Shown piece by piece: positions 1 through 5,258 of a stretch of DNA of 5,258 bases; positions within the stretch are counted from its first letter, which is position 1; the number at the start of each line of letters is the position of its first letter. The notes under the pieces are model-generated. The model was not told the origin of the DNA. It was given only the letters and a program-made list of their open reading frames with translations, and ran no database searches. The position numbers were made by a program, and so were the translations under genes. Origin of the DNA: Polynucleobacter sp. (GTDB taxonomy: Bacteria; Pseudomonadota; Gammaproteobacteria; Burkholderiales; Burkholderiaceae); contig JAGVCB010000098.1 in NCBI GenBank assembly GCA_020059445.1, positions 1-5,258 of the forward strand, written 5' to 3'.

Positions 1-545
1 CTAAGGGCTTGATGTCAGAGAAGCCATCCAGGATGTTGGAAGTATTGCTTGAGATGGGTGTTATTGAATTATTTTTCCCAAAGCTAAATTTAACAAATTC
101 ATCTGTGTTGAACGACATTGATTTGGCAGCAAAACATCAATTTAATTTGTCTCAACGATGTGCGGTGTTGTGTTCAACCTTGAGCATTGAGCATATCAAT
201 GCTTGGTCAGCCTTGTGGGGTGTGCCTGTGGAGTGTCGCGATCATTCCGTACTTGTTAGTGAATTAAAAAATGGATTGAATTCGCCAACACTTGACCCTA
301 AAAATTTATTAGATCTATTGAATCGTACAGATGTTTGGAGAAAACCTGAGCGCTTTGATGAGCTCATCAAGGTGGCTGCCCTATTAAAGCTACCTACTGA
401 GCAGTTGACCAAATCATATGGCTTGGCAAAGAAAGTGGATATTTCTCAAGTTGTTCAGGACGTTGGTGAGCAAGGCTCGTCAACGGGGGTGAAGATCAAG
501 CAATTGATTGAAGAACGAAGACTCATGGCAATCAAAGACAATTAA
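1..545 (+). CDS. cca: CCA-adding tRNA nucleotidyltransferase, C-terminal part (5' end outside window)
   Basis: The reading frame is open from base 3 and ends at a TAA (543-545). The start codon and the catalytic nucleotidyltransferase head lie upstream of the window, so the TTG at 9 and the ATG at 12 are internal codons. About 180 residues are visible. They match the C-terminal half of the bacterial multifunctional CCA protein: LMSEKPSRMLEVL (neck/body helices), FFPKL, then near residue 109 the diagnostic DVWRKPERFDEL, and a terminal IKQLIEERRL helix close to the E. coli ending. The enzyme adds or repairs the 3'-CCA end of tRNAs in the cytoplasm. Oddity: where E. coli-type Cca carries the HD phosphohydrolase (an LCHDLGK segment, then an HHGHG segment), this protein has LCSTLS followed by a deletion, so the metal-binding histidines and aspartate are absent. 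Nucleotidyl transfer should not depend on that domain. The family call is firm; whether the head is intact cannot be seen here. Confidence 0.9.
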   Translation, partial: KGLMSEKPSRMLEVLLEMGVIELFFPKLNLTNSSVLNDIDLAAKHQFNLSQRCAVLCSTLSIEHINAWSALWGVPVECRDHSVLVSELKNGLNSPTLDPKNLLDLLNRTDVWRKPERFDELIKVAALLKLPTEQLTKSYGLAKKVDISQVVQDVGEQGSSTGVKIKQLIEERRLMAIKDN

Positions 546-571
546 ATAGGGTTGCGGAGGGCTAGAAAAAG

Positions 572-1759
572 TTATAAAGATCGGGGTTTTGATCTGAACC
601 CAGGCAGGTCAGCTTCTTCAAAAGGCAGATTCTTGCCAAAACACATCACTTTGAACAGTTCACCCATTTCTGCTTCTGATAATAATTTTTGAATAGCATT
701 CGAATGGGGCATGAATTCAGCGCTGTTCGATGGATCCACTTTTTCCATCAGCAATGAACCGATGCCTGCATCTAATAAGTAGGCGGCTTGGCTTGTGTAT
801 CCCAGAAGCGATAGGCCTGAATTGATGCCAGTATTAGCGATGCTGGTCCAATCAACGTGAGCAGTTAAGTCGCAAAGCCCAGGATAAAAGAACGGATCTT
901 GAATGGTGTGATGGGCGTAGTGACCCATGACGGTTCCTTGATTGCGCTGCTGGTGATAGTACTCATGCTCTGGGAAGCCGTAGTCAACCGTTAATAAAAT
1001 GCCCATGTCTAAAATTTCAGAGATGCTGTTCATCCAAGCTTTGGCGTTTACGTTGATTTCGGTGGTGTAACCATTTTCGAATGATTGTTGGCGCAAACAT
1101 TCTGGGAGCATTGCTTGAGGAACCTCTTTGCCCAAACAATGTCTGAGGCCGATGATATCTTCTGATGCATCTTCAGAAGACTCATTGGTCAAAGTCACAT
1201 CTTTAAATACCCACTGCTGATTTTGGTAAGTGATCAATTCAATGGGCATCGCATCCAAAACTTCATTGGCTAGGATGATGCCTGTGAAGTTTTTTGGCAA
1301 TTGATTGATCCAGTTGACCATGGGGAATGCTTTAGCAAGCCTGGATTGTTGGCGCTCAATCAAATCAGCGGATAAATCAAGAATGCTGTAACTATCAACT
1401 TCAATATCTTGGCTTTGTAGCTCTGTCAAAATCGATTCGGCCAAAGCGCCGGTACCCGCCCCAAATTCAAGGATTTTGACCGGTAGATTCAAGTTTTGAA
1501 AATATTCGATGATAGGCAGTAAGGTTTGAACAATGGTTGCGCCATATAAAGGGCTGATTTCAGGGGCTGTGGTGAAATCCCCCTTACTGCCAAGCTTGTT
1601 TTTGCCAGCGGCGTAATAGCCCAACCCTGGCGCATACAGGGCCATTTCCATATACTTGGCAAAAGAAATTTGCCCATTTTGAGCCTGAATTTCTCTCTGA
1701 ATTAAACGAGTCAGCGTTTGACTATGAGACGCTTCTTCGATACTAGGGTTAATATCCAT
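572..1759 (-). CDS. MidA/NDUFAF7-type class I SAM-dependent methyltransferase
   Basis: This 395-residue protein, of normal family length, belongs to the COG1565/Methyltransf_28 group. The N-terminus carries the family signature ALYAPGLGYYA (40-50) and GDFTTAPEISPLYG (60-73). The SAM-binding glycine-rich motif ILEFGAGTGALAESIL is at 96-111, ILANEVLDAMPIE follows at 162-174, and VDYGFPEHEYYH is at 258-269. The conserved MGHYAHH (278-284) and CDLTAHVDW (296-304) complete the pattern. The mitochondrial relative NDUFAF7 dimethylates an arginine of the complex I subunit NDUFS2. By analogy a NuoD-like subunit could be the bacterial target, but that is inference. The ATG at 1759 is preferred because the SQTLTRLIQREI region before the first signature looks like family sequence. 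The only Shine-Dalgarno-like bases (GAGG) lie one base from the ATG, so initiation looks weak. It is transcribed convergently with cca (26 bases between stops) and divergently from the SDR gene. Confidence 0.9.
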   Translation of the reverse strand: MDINPSIEEASHSQTLTRLIQREIQAQNGQISFAKYMEMALYAPGLGYYAAGKNKLGSKGDFTTAPEISPLYGATIVQTLLPIIEYFQNLNLPVKILEFGAGTGALAESILTELQSQDIEVDSYSILDLSADLIERQQSRLAKAFPMVNWINQLPKNFTGIILANEVLDAMPIELITYQNQQWVFKDVTLTNESSEDASEDIIGLRHCLGKEVPQAMLPECLRQQSFENGYTTEINVNAKAWMNSISEILDMGILLTVDYGFPEHEYYHQQRNQGTVMGHYAHHTIQDPFFYPGLCDLTAHVDWTSIANTGINSGLSLLGYTSQAAYLLDAGIGSLLMEKVDPSNSAEFMPHSNAIQKLLSEAEMGELFKVMCFGKNLPFEEADLPGFRSKPRSL

Positions 1760-1778
1760 ACCTCGCGAGTCTACAACT

Positions 1779-1786
1779 CTTATAAG
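1779..1786. promoter_or_regulatory. Candidate bidirectional -10 element in the methyltransferase/SDR divergent spacer
   Basis: The 43-base spacer (1760-1802) contains the perfect 8-base palindrome CTTATAAG, which reads TATAAG on both strands and could act as a -10 box in either direction. For the minus-strand gene a 4/6 -35 match (TTCATA, complement of 1802-1807) sits at 17-base spacing. For the SDR I see no good -35. Either use would give a leader of only about 10-13 bases. A second perfect palindrome, CTCGCGAG (1762-1769), lies next to the methyltransferase start and could be an operator, or chance. This is pattern-based inference only. Confidence 0.35.
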
Positions 1787-1802
1787 TGATGCTGCAAAAA
1801 TT

Positions 1803-2585
1803 ATGAAAAACTCAAAAATTGCCTTAGTAACCGGAGCCGCAAAGCGCGTTGGTCGCGCGATTGCGCTTGGCCTGGCGAAAGATGGCTGGGATGTTGCAAT
1901 TCACTATGGCAACTCCAAAGAGGCTGCTGAGCAGACTGTCAAAGATATCTTGGCAACTGGGCAGCGCGGTGTTGCTTTGCAAGCAGACTTATCAGATGAA
2001 TCTCAAGCCAGTCAGCTAATCAATCGATGCTGTGAAGCTCTAGGTTTGCCTACTTGTTTGGTGAACAACGCTTCTTTGTTCCAATACGATGTGGCATCTA
2101 GTTTTAGCTATGCTTCTTTAGATCGTCACATGCTCACGAATGTTGCTGCTCCACTGATCTTGTCGCGAGATCTCTATGGTGAGCACGCAAAGCTAAGAGC
2201 TGCTGATGCTCGCGGCCCAAGTGGGGTGGTGATCAATTTGCTTGATCAGAAATTAGAAAATTTGAACCCAGACTTTTTGTCTTACACCTTATCAAAGGCT
2301 GCTCTGAACTCAGCAACTAATTTATTAGCACAATCTTTTGCGCCAAATTTACGCGTTGTAGGGTTGGCGCCTGGCATCACGATGGTGTCTGGCGATCAGT
2401 CTGAGGATGGCTTTGCCAAAGCCCACAGCATGACTCCTTTGGAACAATCATCAACACCTGATGATATTGCTGATGCAGTGATTTATTTGGCCAAGGCAAA
2501 AGCCATAACTGGAACAACTTTGTATGTTGATGGTGGGCAGCATTTGCTTTCGACTAATCGTGACGTGATGTTTTTGACGGAGTAA
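1803..2585 (+). CDS. Pteridine-reductase-like short-chain dehydrogenase (PTR1/FolM type)
   Basis: This 260-residue NADP(H)-dependent short-chain dehydrogenase has an N-terminal Rossmann motif, TGAAKRVG (10-17), of the TGxxxRxG form typical of pteridine reductases rather than the usual TGxxxGxG. NNASLF follows at 88-93. The position usually held by the catalytic serine is an aspartate, D148 in INLLDQK, followed by Y161 and K165 in YTLSK. This reproduces the Asp-Tyr-Lys set and the 13- and 4-residue spacings of Leishmania PTR1 (Asp181, Tyr194, Lys198). LAPG (188-191) and ITGTTLYVDGG (235-245) are standard SDR C-terminal elements, followed by an unusual tail containing RDVMFL. The likely role is NADPH reduction of dihydropterin (dihydromonapterin or dihydrofolate) in the cytoplasm. 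That assignment is supported by folB starting 3 bases downstream. No clear Shine-Dalgarno precedes the ATG, though the SDR motif begins at residue 10 as expected. The SDR family is certain; the substrate is inferred. Confidence 0.88.
   Translation: MKNSKIALVTGAAKRVGRAIALGLAKDGWDVAIHYGNSKEAAEQTVKDILATGQRGVALQADLSDESQASQLINRCCEALGLPTCLVNNASLFQYDVASSFSYASLDRHMLTNVAAPLILSRDLYGEHAKLRAADARGPSGVVINLLDQKLENLNPDFLSYTLSKAALNSATNLLAQSFAPNLRVVGLAPGITMVSGDQSEDGFAKAHSMTPLEQSSTPDDIADAVIYLAKAKAITGTTLYVDGGQHLLSTNRDVMFLTE
2579..2582 (+). promoter_or_regulatory. Ribosome binding site for folB inside the SDR stop region
   Basis: GGAG at 2579-2582 lies 6 bases before the ATG at 2589 and overlaps the last codons of the SDR gene. 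This well-spaced site supports 2589 over the internal ATG at 2619 as the folB start, even though the internal one would give a protein closer in length to E. coli FolB. It also suggests translational coupling. Confidence 0.6.
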
Positions 2586-2588
2586 TTT

Positions 2589-2981
2589 ATGCAAGCATTG
2601 TTATCTCACCCTCGCCTGATGGATTGCCGAAGATTGTTTTTGAGCAATTACGAGGTTTATATCAATATTGGAGTTCATGACTTTGAAAAGCGCGGAGAGC
2701 AACGCGTTTTAATCAATGTTGATTTATTTGTACCCTTGGTTGAAAACACCCCATCCAAAGACAGTCTTGATGAAGTGGTTGACTATGACTTCATGCGTCA
2801 AAGCATTTTAGAAAGAGTTTCTAAGGGCCACATACATCTTCAAGAGACTCTGTGTGATGATGTGGCAAAAATCATGTTAGCCCATCCAAATGTCAGAGCC
2901 GTTAAAGTTTCTACTGCAAAGCCAGATGTATATCCTGATTGCGAAGCAGTTGGTGTTGAGATTTTCCTGATCAAAGAATGA
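2589..2981 (+). CDS. folB: Dihydroneopterin aldolase
   Basis: This 130-residue protein converts 7,8-dihydroneopterin to 6-hydroxymethyl-dihydropterin plus glycolaldehyde, in the de novo folate pathway (cytoplasmic homo-oligomer). Family landmarks are in order: [14 protein letters not shown] (25-38) holding the conserved Glu33, VDYDF (64-68) with the conserved Tyr66, the substrate-anchoring Glu86 in [10 protein letters not shown], and the catalytic Lys111 in STAKPD (108-113). The C-terminal VGVEIFL strand closes the fold. The chosen start adds about ten residues before MDCRRLFL, where a typical FolB begins; the good upstream GGAG favours the longer form. The gene lies 3 bases after the SDR and its stop overlaps the ttcA start as ATGA (2978-2981), so the three genes probably form one transcript. 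All key residues are present and nothing suggests loss of function. Confidence 0.95.
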   Translation: MQALLSHPRLMDCRRLFLSNYEVYINIGVHDFEKRGEQRVLINVDLFVPLVENTPSKDSLDEVVDYDFMRQSILERVSKGHIHLQETLCDDVAKIMLAHPNVRAVKVSTAKPDVYPDCEAVGVEIFLIKE

Positions 2982-3829
2982 AAGACCCACGCAAAATAGC
3001 CTATGAAGAAAACAAGCTAGACAAAAAGCTTTGCCGTCTAGCTGGGCAGGCCATCGTTGATTACAACATGATCGAGGATGGTGACAAAGTCATGGTTTGT
3101 ATGTCTGGAGGCAAGGACAGCTATGCCATGCTCGATATTTTGATGAAATTGAAAGAGCGCGCACCAATTAATTTTGATTTGGTGGCGGTCAATCTTGATC
3201 AAAACCAACCAGGCTTTCCAAAAGAAACCTTGCCTAATTATTTTAAAAAATTAGGTGTTCAGTACCACATTGAAGATCAAGATACCTATGGCATTGTGAA
3301 GCGCGTGATTCCTGAGGGAAAAACAACTTGCGGCCTTTGTTCTCGTTTAAGGCGTGGCATTTTGTACAGGGTGGCTGGTGAGCTTGGGGCTACCAAGATT
3401 GCGCTGGGTCATCACCGCGATGACATTATTGAAACATTACTGATGAATATGTTCCATGGCGGTAAGTTAAAAGGCATGCCACCGAAATTAAAGTCAGATG
3501 ATGGCAAGCACATTGTGATCAGGCCTTTGGCTTATGTGCCCGAAAGTTATCTTGAAAGATATGCTGCGCAGATGGAGTTTCCAATCATTCCATGTAATTT
3601 GTGTGGCAGCCAAGAGAATCTTCAGCGCAACGCCATGAAAGCCTTGATCAAGGAGTGGGAAAAGAAATACCCAGGCCGTGTAGAAAGTTTATTCAGCTCT
3701 ATTCAGAATGTGGTGCCTTCGCATTTGATGGATGCCACACAATTTGATTTTAAAGATTTAAGTCAGGATGAGGCTTTTAGCGATTCGGCAGAGCAGAACG
3801 CTTGGCAGCCAATACAGCTGACTCTTTGA
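2978..3829 (+). CDS. ttcA: tRNA 2-thiocytidine(32) synthetase
   Basis: This 283-residue cytoplasmic enzyme thiolates cytidine 32 of certain tRNAs, using ATP and an iron-sulfur cluster. The PP-loop SGGKDS is at 43-48, after [17 protein letters not shown] (70-81) and [30 protein letters not shown] (142-171, described by its ends) are near-identical to the E. coli protein in memory. Cysteine ligands for the cluster are visible: Cys118 and Cys121 in [12 protein letters not shown], plus Cys206/Cys209 in [10 protein letters not shown], one of which supplies the third ligand. The protein is somewhat shorter than the E. coli enzyme (311 residues), mostly through a reduced C-terminal tail after QFDFK. 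It starts inside the folB stop (ATGA overlap) with no strong ribosome site, so translation is probably coupled to folB. Its last 53 bases overlap, antiparallel, the 3' end of the lipoprotein gene, leaving no room for a separate terminator. Confidence 0.96.
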   Translation: MKDPRKIAYEENKLDKKLCRLAGQAIVDYNMIEDGDKVMVCMSGGKDSYAMLDILMKLKERAPINFDLVAVNLDQNQPGFPKETLPNYFKKLGVQYHIEDQDTYGIVKRVIPEGKTTCGLCSRLRRGILYRVAGELGATKIALGHHRDDIIETLLMNMFHGGKLKGMPPKLKSDDGKHIVIRPLAYVPESYLERYAAQMEFPIIPCNLCGSQENLQRNAMKALIKEWEKKYPGRVESLFSSIQNVVPSHLMDATQFDFKDLSQDEAFSDSAEQNAWQPIQLTL

Positions 3830-4694
3830 TCAGTTCCTGAACATCTAGAGCCCAAGTCTCAACTCGTCCGCTCGCATATTTTCTTTGTTCATCATTCATG
3901 ATCTGAGTGATGAATGCACTTAACTGAATGCCAAGCGCAGCTCTTTTTTTGCCAAAGTCTTGCTGTTCTTTGCTTGTGCCGTATTCAAAGTTTTTAATGT
4001 AAATCGTTAGCAACTCTTCAGCTTGTTGCTGATTCAATTTATTTTGATTGATTGATTGAACAATCTTGATCAAATCATTTTGACGACGCAAACGCTCTTG
4101 ATAAACCATGTTCATATCAAGTGGGTTATTTTTAATGTGCTGCCTAATTTTTTCTTCTTGTTCTTTATTGATACTTCCAAAAAGCCACTCGACGCGATCG
4201 ATGACTTTGTCTGCTCTGACTGTGTTTTGTTTTTCTATACTTGATGGTAGCCATTCTTTAACGAATTTCTCATTTCCCTTTTGCATTCTTTTTTGCATTG
4301 TTTCTATTTGATTACTTTGCAAGGTAACAAAGAGTTTTGCAGCGTCGGGAGTAGTTTTCGTGGCAATTTTGTAAATGAATTTTTTGAGGTCATCAGTAAA
4401 TTGGCTGACTTCATCCGTGGATAGTGGGCGATTGAGTTGACGGCGCAGCTGCTCTAAGGTTTTTGATACATCTGTGAGTTGCTCTGTGCGATGCCACCAG
4501 AATTGTTGCTCTAAAAGCTCGCGGGTTAGAACTTCTTGTTCGGCTGTTAAGCCAATGTGATCATCTATCCACCATTGAACCAGCATGTCACCCTGGTTAT
4601 AGACAAACCTCACTGTGCTGCAGGCAGTGATCAGTAAAAAAAGGCAGCAAATGGCCATTATTTTGATTGTTTGGAGAGGTTTGGATAAGCTCAT
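3777..4694 (-). CDS. Putative outer-membrane lipoprotein, DUF6279-like
   Basis: This 305-residue predicted lipoprotein has no known function. The N-terminus is a lipoprotein signal peptide: MSLSK, two lysines, a hydrophobic core ([11 protein letters not shown]) and the lipobox ITAC with the acylated Cys at residue 25. Ser at +2 predicts sorting to the outer membrane. The mature start, with [19 protein letters not shown] (32-50) followed by a WWHR motif (66-69), resembles the DUF6279 lipoprotein family. The remainder is hydrophilic and probably alpha-helical, rich in Lys, Gln and Glu, consistent with a periplasmic helical protein. The start at 4694 is chosen because it places the signal peptide right at the N-terminus. 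An in-frame ATG at 4724 (starting MTIF) is possible; longer forms would run into glmU. No Shine-Dalgarno precedes either. It ends inside ttcA and starts 13 bases from glmU, divergently. The family name is from recall; the lipoprotein nature is directly visible. Confidence 0.85.
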   Translation of the reverse strand: MSLSKPLQTIKIMAICCLFLLITACSTVRFVYNQGDMLVQWWIDDHIGLTAEQEVLTRELLEQQFWWHRTEQLTDVSKTLEQLRRQLNRPLSTDEVSQFTDDLKKFIYKIATKTTPDAAKLFVTLQSNQIETMQKRMQKGNEKFVKEWLPSSIEKQNTVRADKVIDRVEWLFGSINKEQEEKIRQHIKNNPLDMNMVYQERLRRQNDLIKIVQSINQNKLNQQQAEELLTIYIKNFEYGTSKEQQDFGKKRAALGIQLSAFITQIMNDEQRKYASGRVETWALDVQELIKESAVLAAKRSALPNR

Positions 4695-4699
4695 ATAAT
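4671..4699 (+). promoter_or_regulatory. Candidate sigma70 promoter of glmU, predicting a near-leaderless transcript
   Basis: A perfect TATAAT (4694-4699) is preceded at exactly 17 bases by TTGGAG (4671-4676), a partial -35 that keeps the TTG. Transcription would begin around 4706, one or two bases before the glmU ATG at 4708. The segment before that ATG is only A and T, with no Shine-Dalgarno, which fits leaderless initiation. The promoter overlaps the signal-peptide codons of the divergent lipoprotein gene, so the two genes may influence each other's transcription. This is a prediction from sequence only. Confidence 0.55.
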
Positions 4700-4707
4700 T
4701 ATTATTA

Positions 4708-5258
4708 ATGAATATCGTCATATTAGCTGCTGGACAGGGAAAGCGCATGCGGTCAAGGCTGCCCAAGGTCCTCCATCCAATCGCCGGCCGGCCCATGTTG
4801 GAGCATGTACTAACCAGTGCCAAAGCCTTGGAGGGTGATCATGTGACCATTTTGGTTCTGGGTCATGGCGGTGAGTTTGTTCAAGAATTCCTCTCAAAAA
4901 CAGCTTTTCAAGCCAAAACAGCCCTTCAGTCAGAGCAAAAAGGCACAGGCCATGCTGTTTTACAGGCCTGCGATCAATTGTCTGATGATCCGGTGACATT
5001 GATTCTTTATGGTGATGTGCCCTTGATCCAAACAAAGACTCTTCAACAGTTGGCTCAGTTGGCGGAGTCCGGCGGTCTTAGTTTGTTGACTCAAAACATG
5101 GCAAATCCAACGGGCTATGGTCGAATTTTACGTAATCAAGATGGCGACGTATCTGGCATTGTTGAAGAAAAGGATGCTAGCGCAGAGATTCGTCAAATCA
5201 CTGAAATTAACACTGGCTTCATGGCCTTGCCAACTCAGAAGTTAAAGCATTGGTTAAA
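4708..5258 (+). CDS. glmU: Bifunctional GlmU, N-terminal uridyltransferase part (3' end outside window)
   Basis: The frame is open from the ATG at 4708 to the window end, giving 183 residues of a protein usually about 455 long. GlmU acetylates glucosamine-1-phosphate and then transfers UMP from UTP to form UDP-N-acetylglucosamine, the precursor for peptidoglycan and lipopolysaccharide. The visible part is the uridyltransferase domain. It has LAAGQGKRMRSRLPKVLH (6-23), the nucleotide-binding signature with Lys20; QKGTGHA (77-83); YGDVPL (101-106), whose Asp103 binds Mg2+; GYGRI (136-140); VEEKDA (152-157); and EINTGF (166-171). The left-handed beta-helix acetyltransferase domain lies beyond the window. 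The ATG gives a start that matches the family (MNIVILAAG), and no earlier in-frame start is plausible. It is divergent from the lipoprotein gene with 13 bases between the start codons. Confidence 0.96.
   Translation, partial: MNIVILAAGQGKRMRSRLPKVLHPIAGRPMLEHVLTSAKALEGDHVTILVLGHGGEFVQEFLSKTAFQAKTALQSEQKGTGHAVLQACDQLSDDPVTLILYGDVPLIQTKTLQQLAQLAESGGLSLLTQNMANPTGYGRILRNQDGDVSGIVEEKDASAEIRQITEINTGFMALPTQKLKHWL

Noticed and set aside
578..595. Possible terminator hairpin (AGATC, 8-base loop, GATCT) at the end of the methyltransferase gene, followed on the minus strand by a T-rich stretch
   Set aside because: The stem is only 5 base pairs and lies within the coding sequence; the T tract is interrupted. 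Too weak to call.
1489..1677. 62-codon open frame on the minus strand
   Set aside because: It lies wholly inside the methyltransferase gene in another frame, over its most conserved motifs, and its product has no recognisable features.
3831..3850. Small inverted repeat GTTC/GAAC just after the ttcA stop
   Set aside because: The loop would be only 2 bases, the stem 4 base pairs, and no T tract follows; it is also lipoprotein coding sequence.
4044..4059. Four tandem copies of TTGA in the lipoprotein gene
   Set aside because: Considered as a phase-variable repeat, but four units is short and the encoded SINQ-type residues fit the rest of the protein.
4056..4311. Two overlapping open frames on the plus strand (4056-4244 and 4108-4311) with Phe/Leu-rich products
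   Set aside because: They are antisense to the lipoprotein gene. The hydrophobic look comes from reading the complement of Lys/Gln/Glu codons, and no ribosome site is seen.
4695..4823. 43-codon N-terminal extension of the lipoprotein gene up to an ATG at 4823
   Set aside because: It would overlap the glmU coding region by 116 bases and put extra residues ahead of an otherwise well-formed lipoprotein signal peptide.
4718..5035. 105-codon minus-strand open frame, His/Trp/Pro-rich
   Set aside because: It is antisense to the conserved GlmU uridyltransferase motifs and its composition is unlike a real protein.

Overview
This is a chromosomal housekeeping window, probably from a low-GC member of the Burkholderiaceae (Betaproteobacteria) resembling Polynucleobacter. 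That placement rests on the gene order (cca, MidA-type methyltransferase, pteridine-reductase-like SDR, folB, ttcA, DUF6279-type lipoprotein, glmU) and on the protein character. It is inferred from memory of the families, not from a search. I see no mobile element, CRISPR array, RNA gene, phage gene or toxin/defence cassette, and no convincing evidence of a new multi-gene system.

Layout: positions 1-545 (+) hold the C-terminal part of a CCA-adding tRNA nucleotidyltransferase whose HD phosphohydrolase motifs appear to be lost. Convergent to it, 572-1759 (-) encodes a MidA/NDUFAF7-type SAM-dependent methyltransferase. A 43-base divergent spacer separates that gene from a compact three-gene unit on the + strand: a PTR1/FolM-like pteridine reductase (1803-2585), dihydroneopterin aldolase FolB (2589-2981) and tRNA 2-thiocytidine synthetase TtcA (2978-3829). 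The last 53 bases of ttcA overlap, antiparallel, the 3' end of a lipoprotein gene (3777-4694, -). Only 13 bases separate that lipoprotein start from glmU (4708 to beyond the window, +).

How the genes work together: the SDR and FolB both act on pterins and are almost contiguous, which makes a folate/tetrahydropterin role for the SDR more likely. TtcA and Cca both act on tRNA (modification of C32 and 3'-CCA addition). GlmU makes UDP-GlcNAc for peptidoglycan and LPS, and the lipoprotein is an envelope protein of unknown function. The points most worth a second look are the degenerate HD domain of Cca, the PTR1-like active site of the SDR beside folB, and the apparently leaderless glmU promoter squeezed into a 13-base divergent gap.
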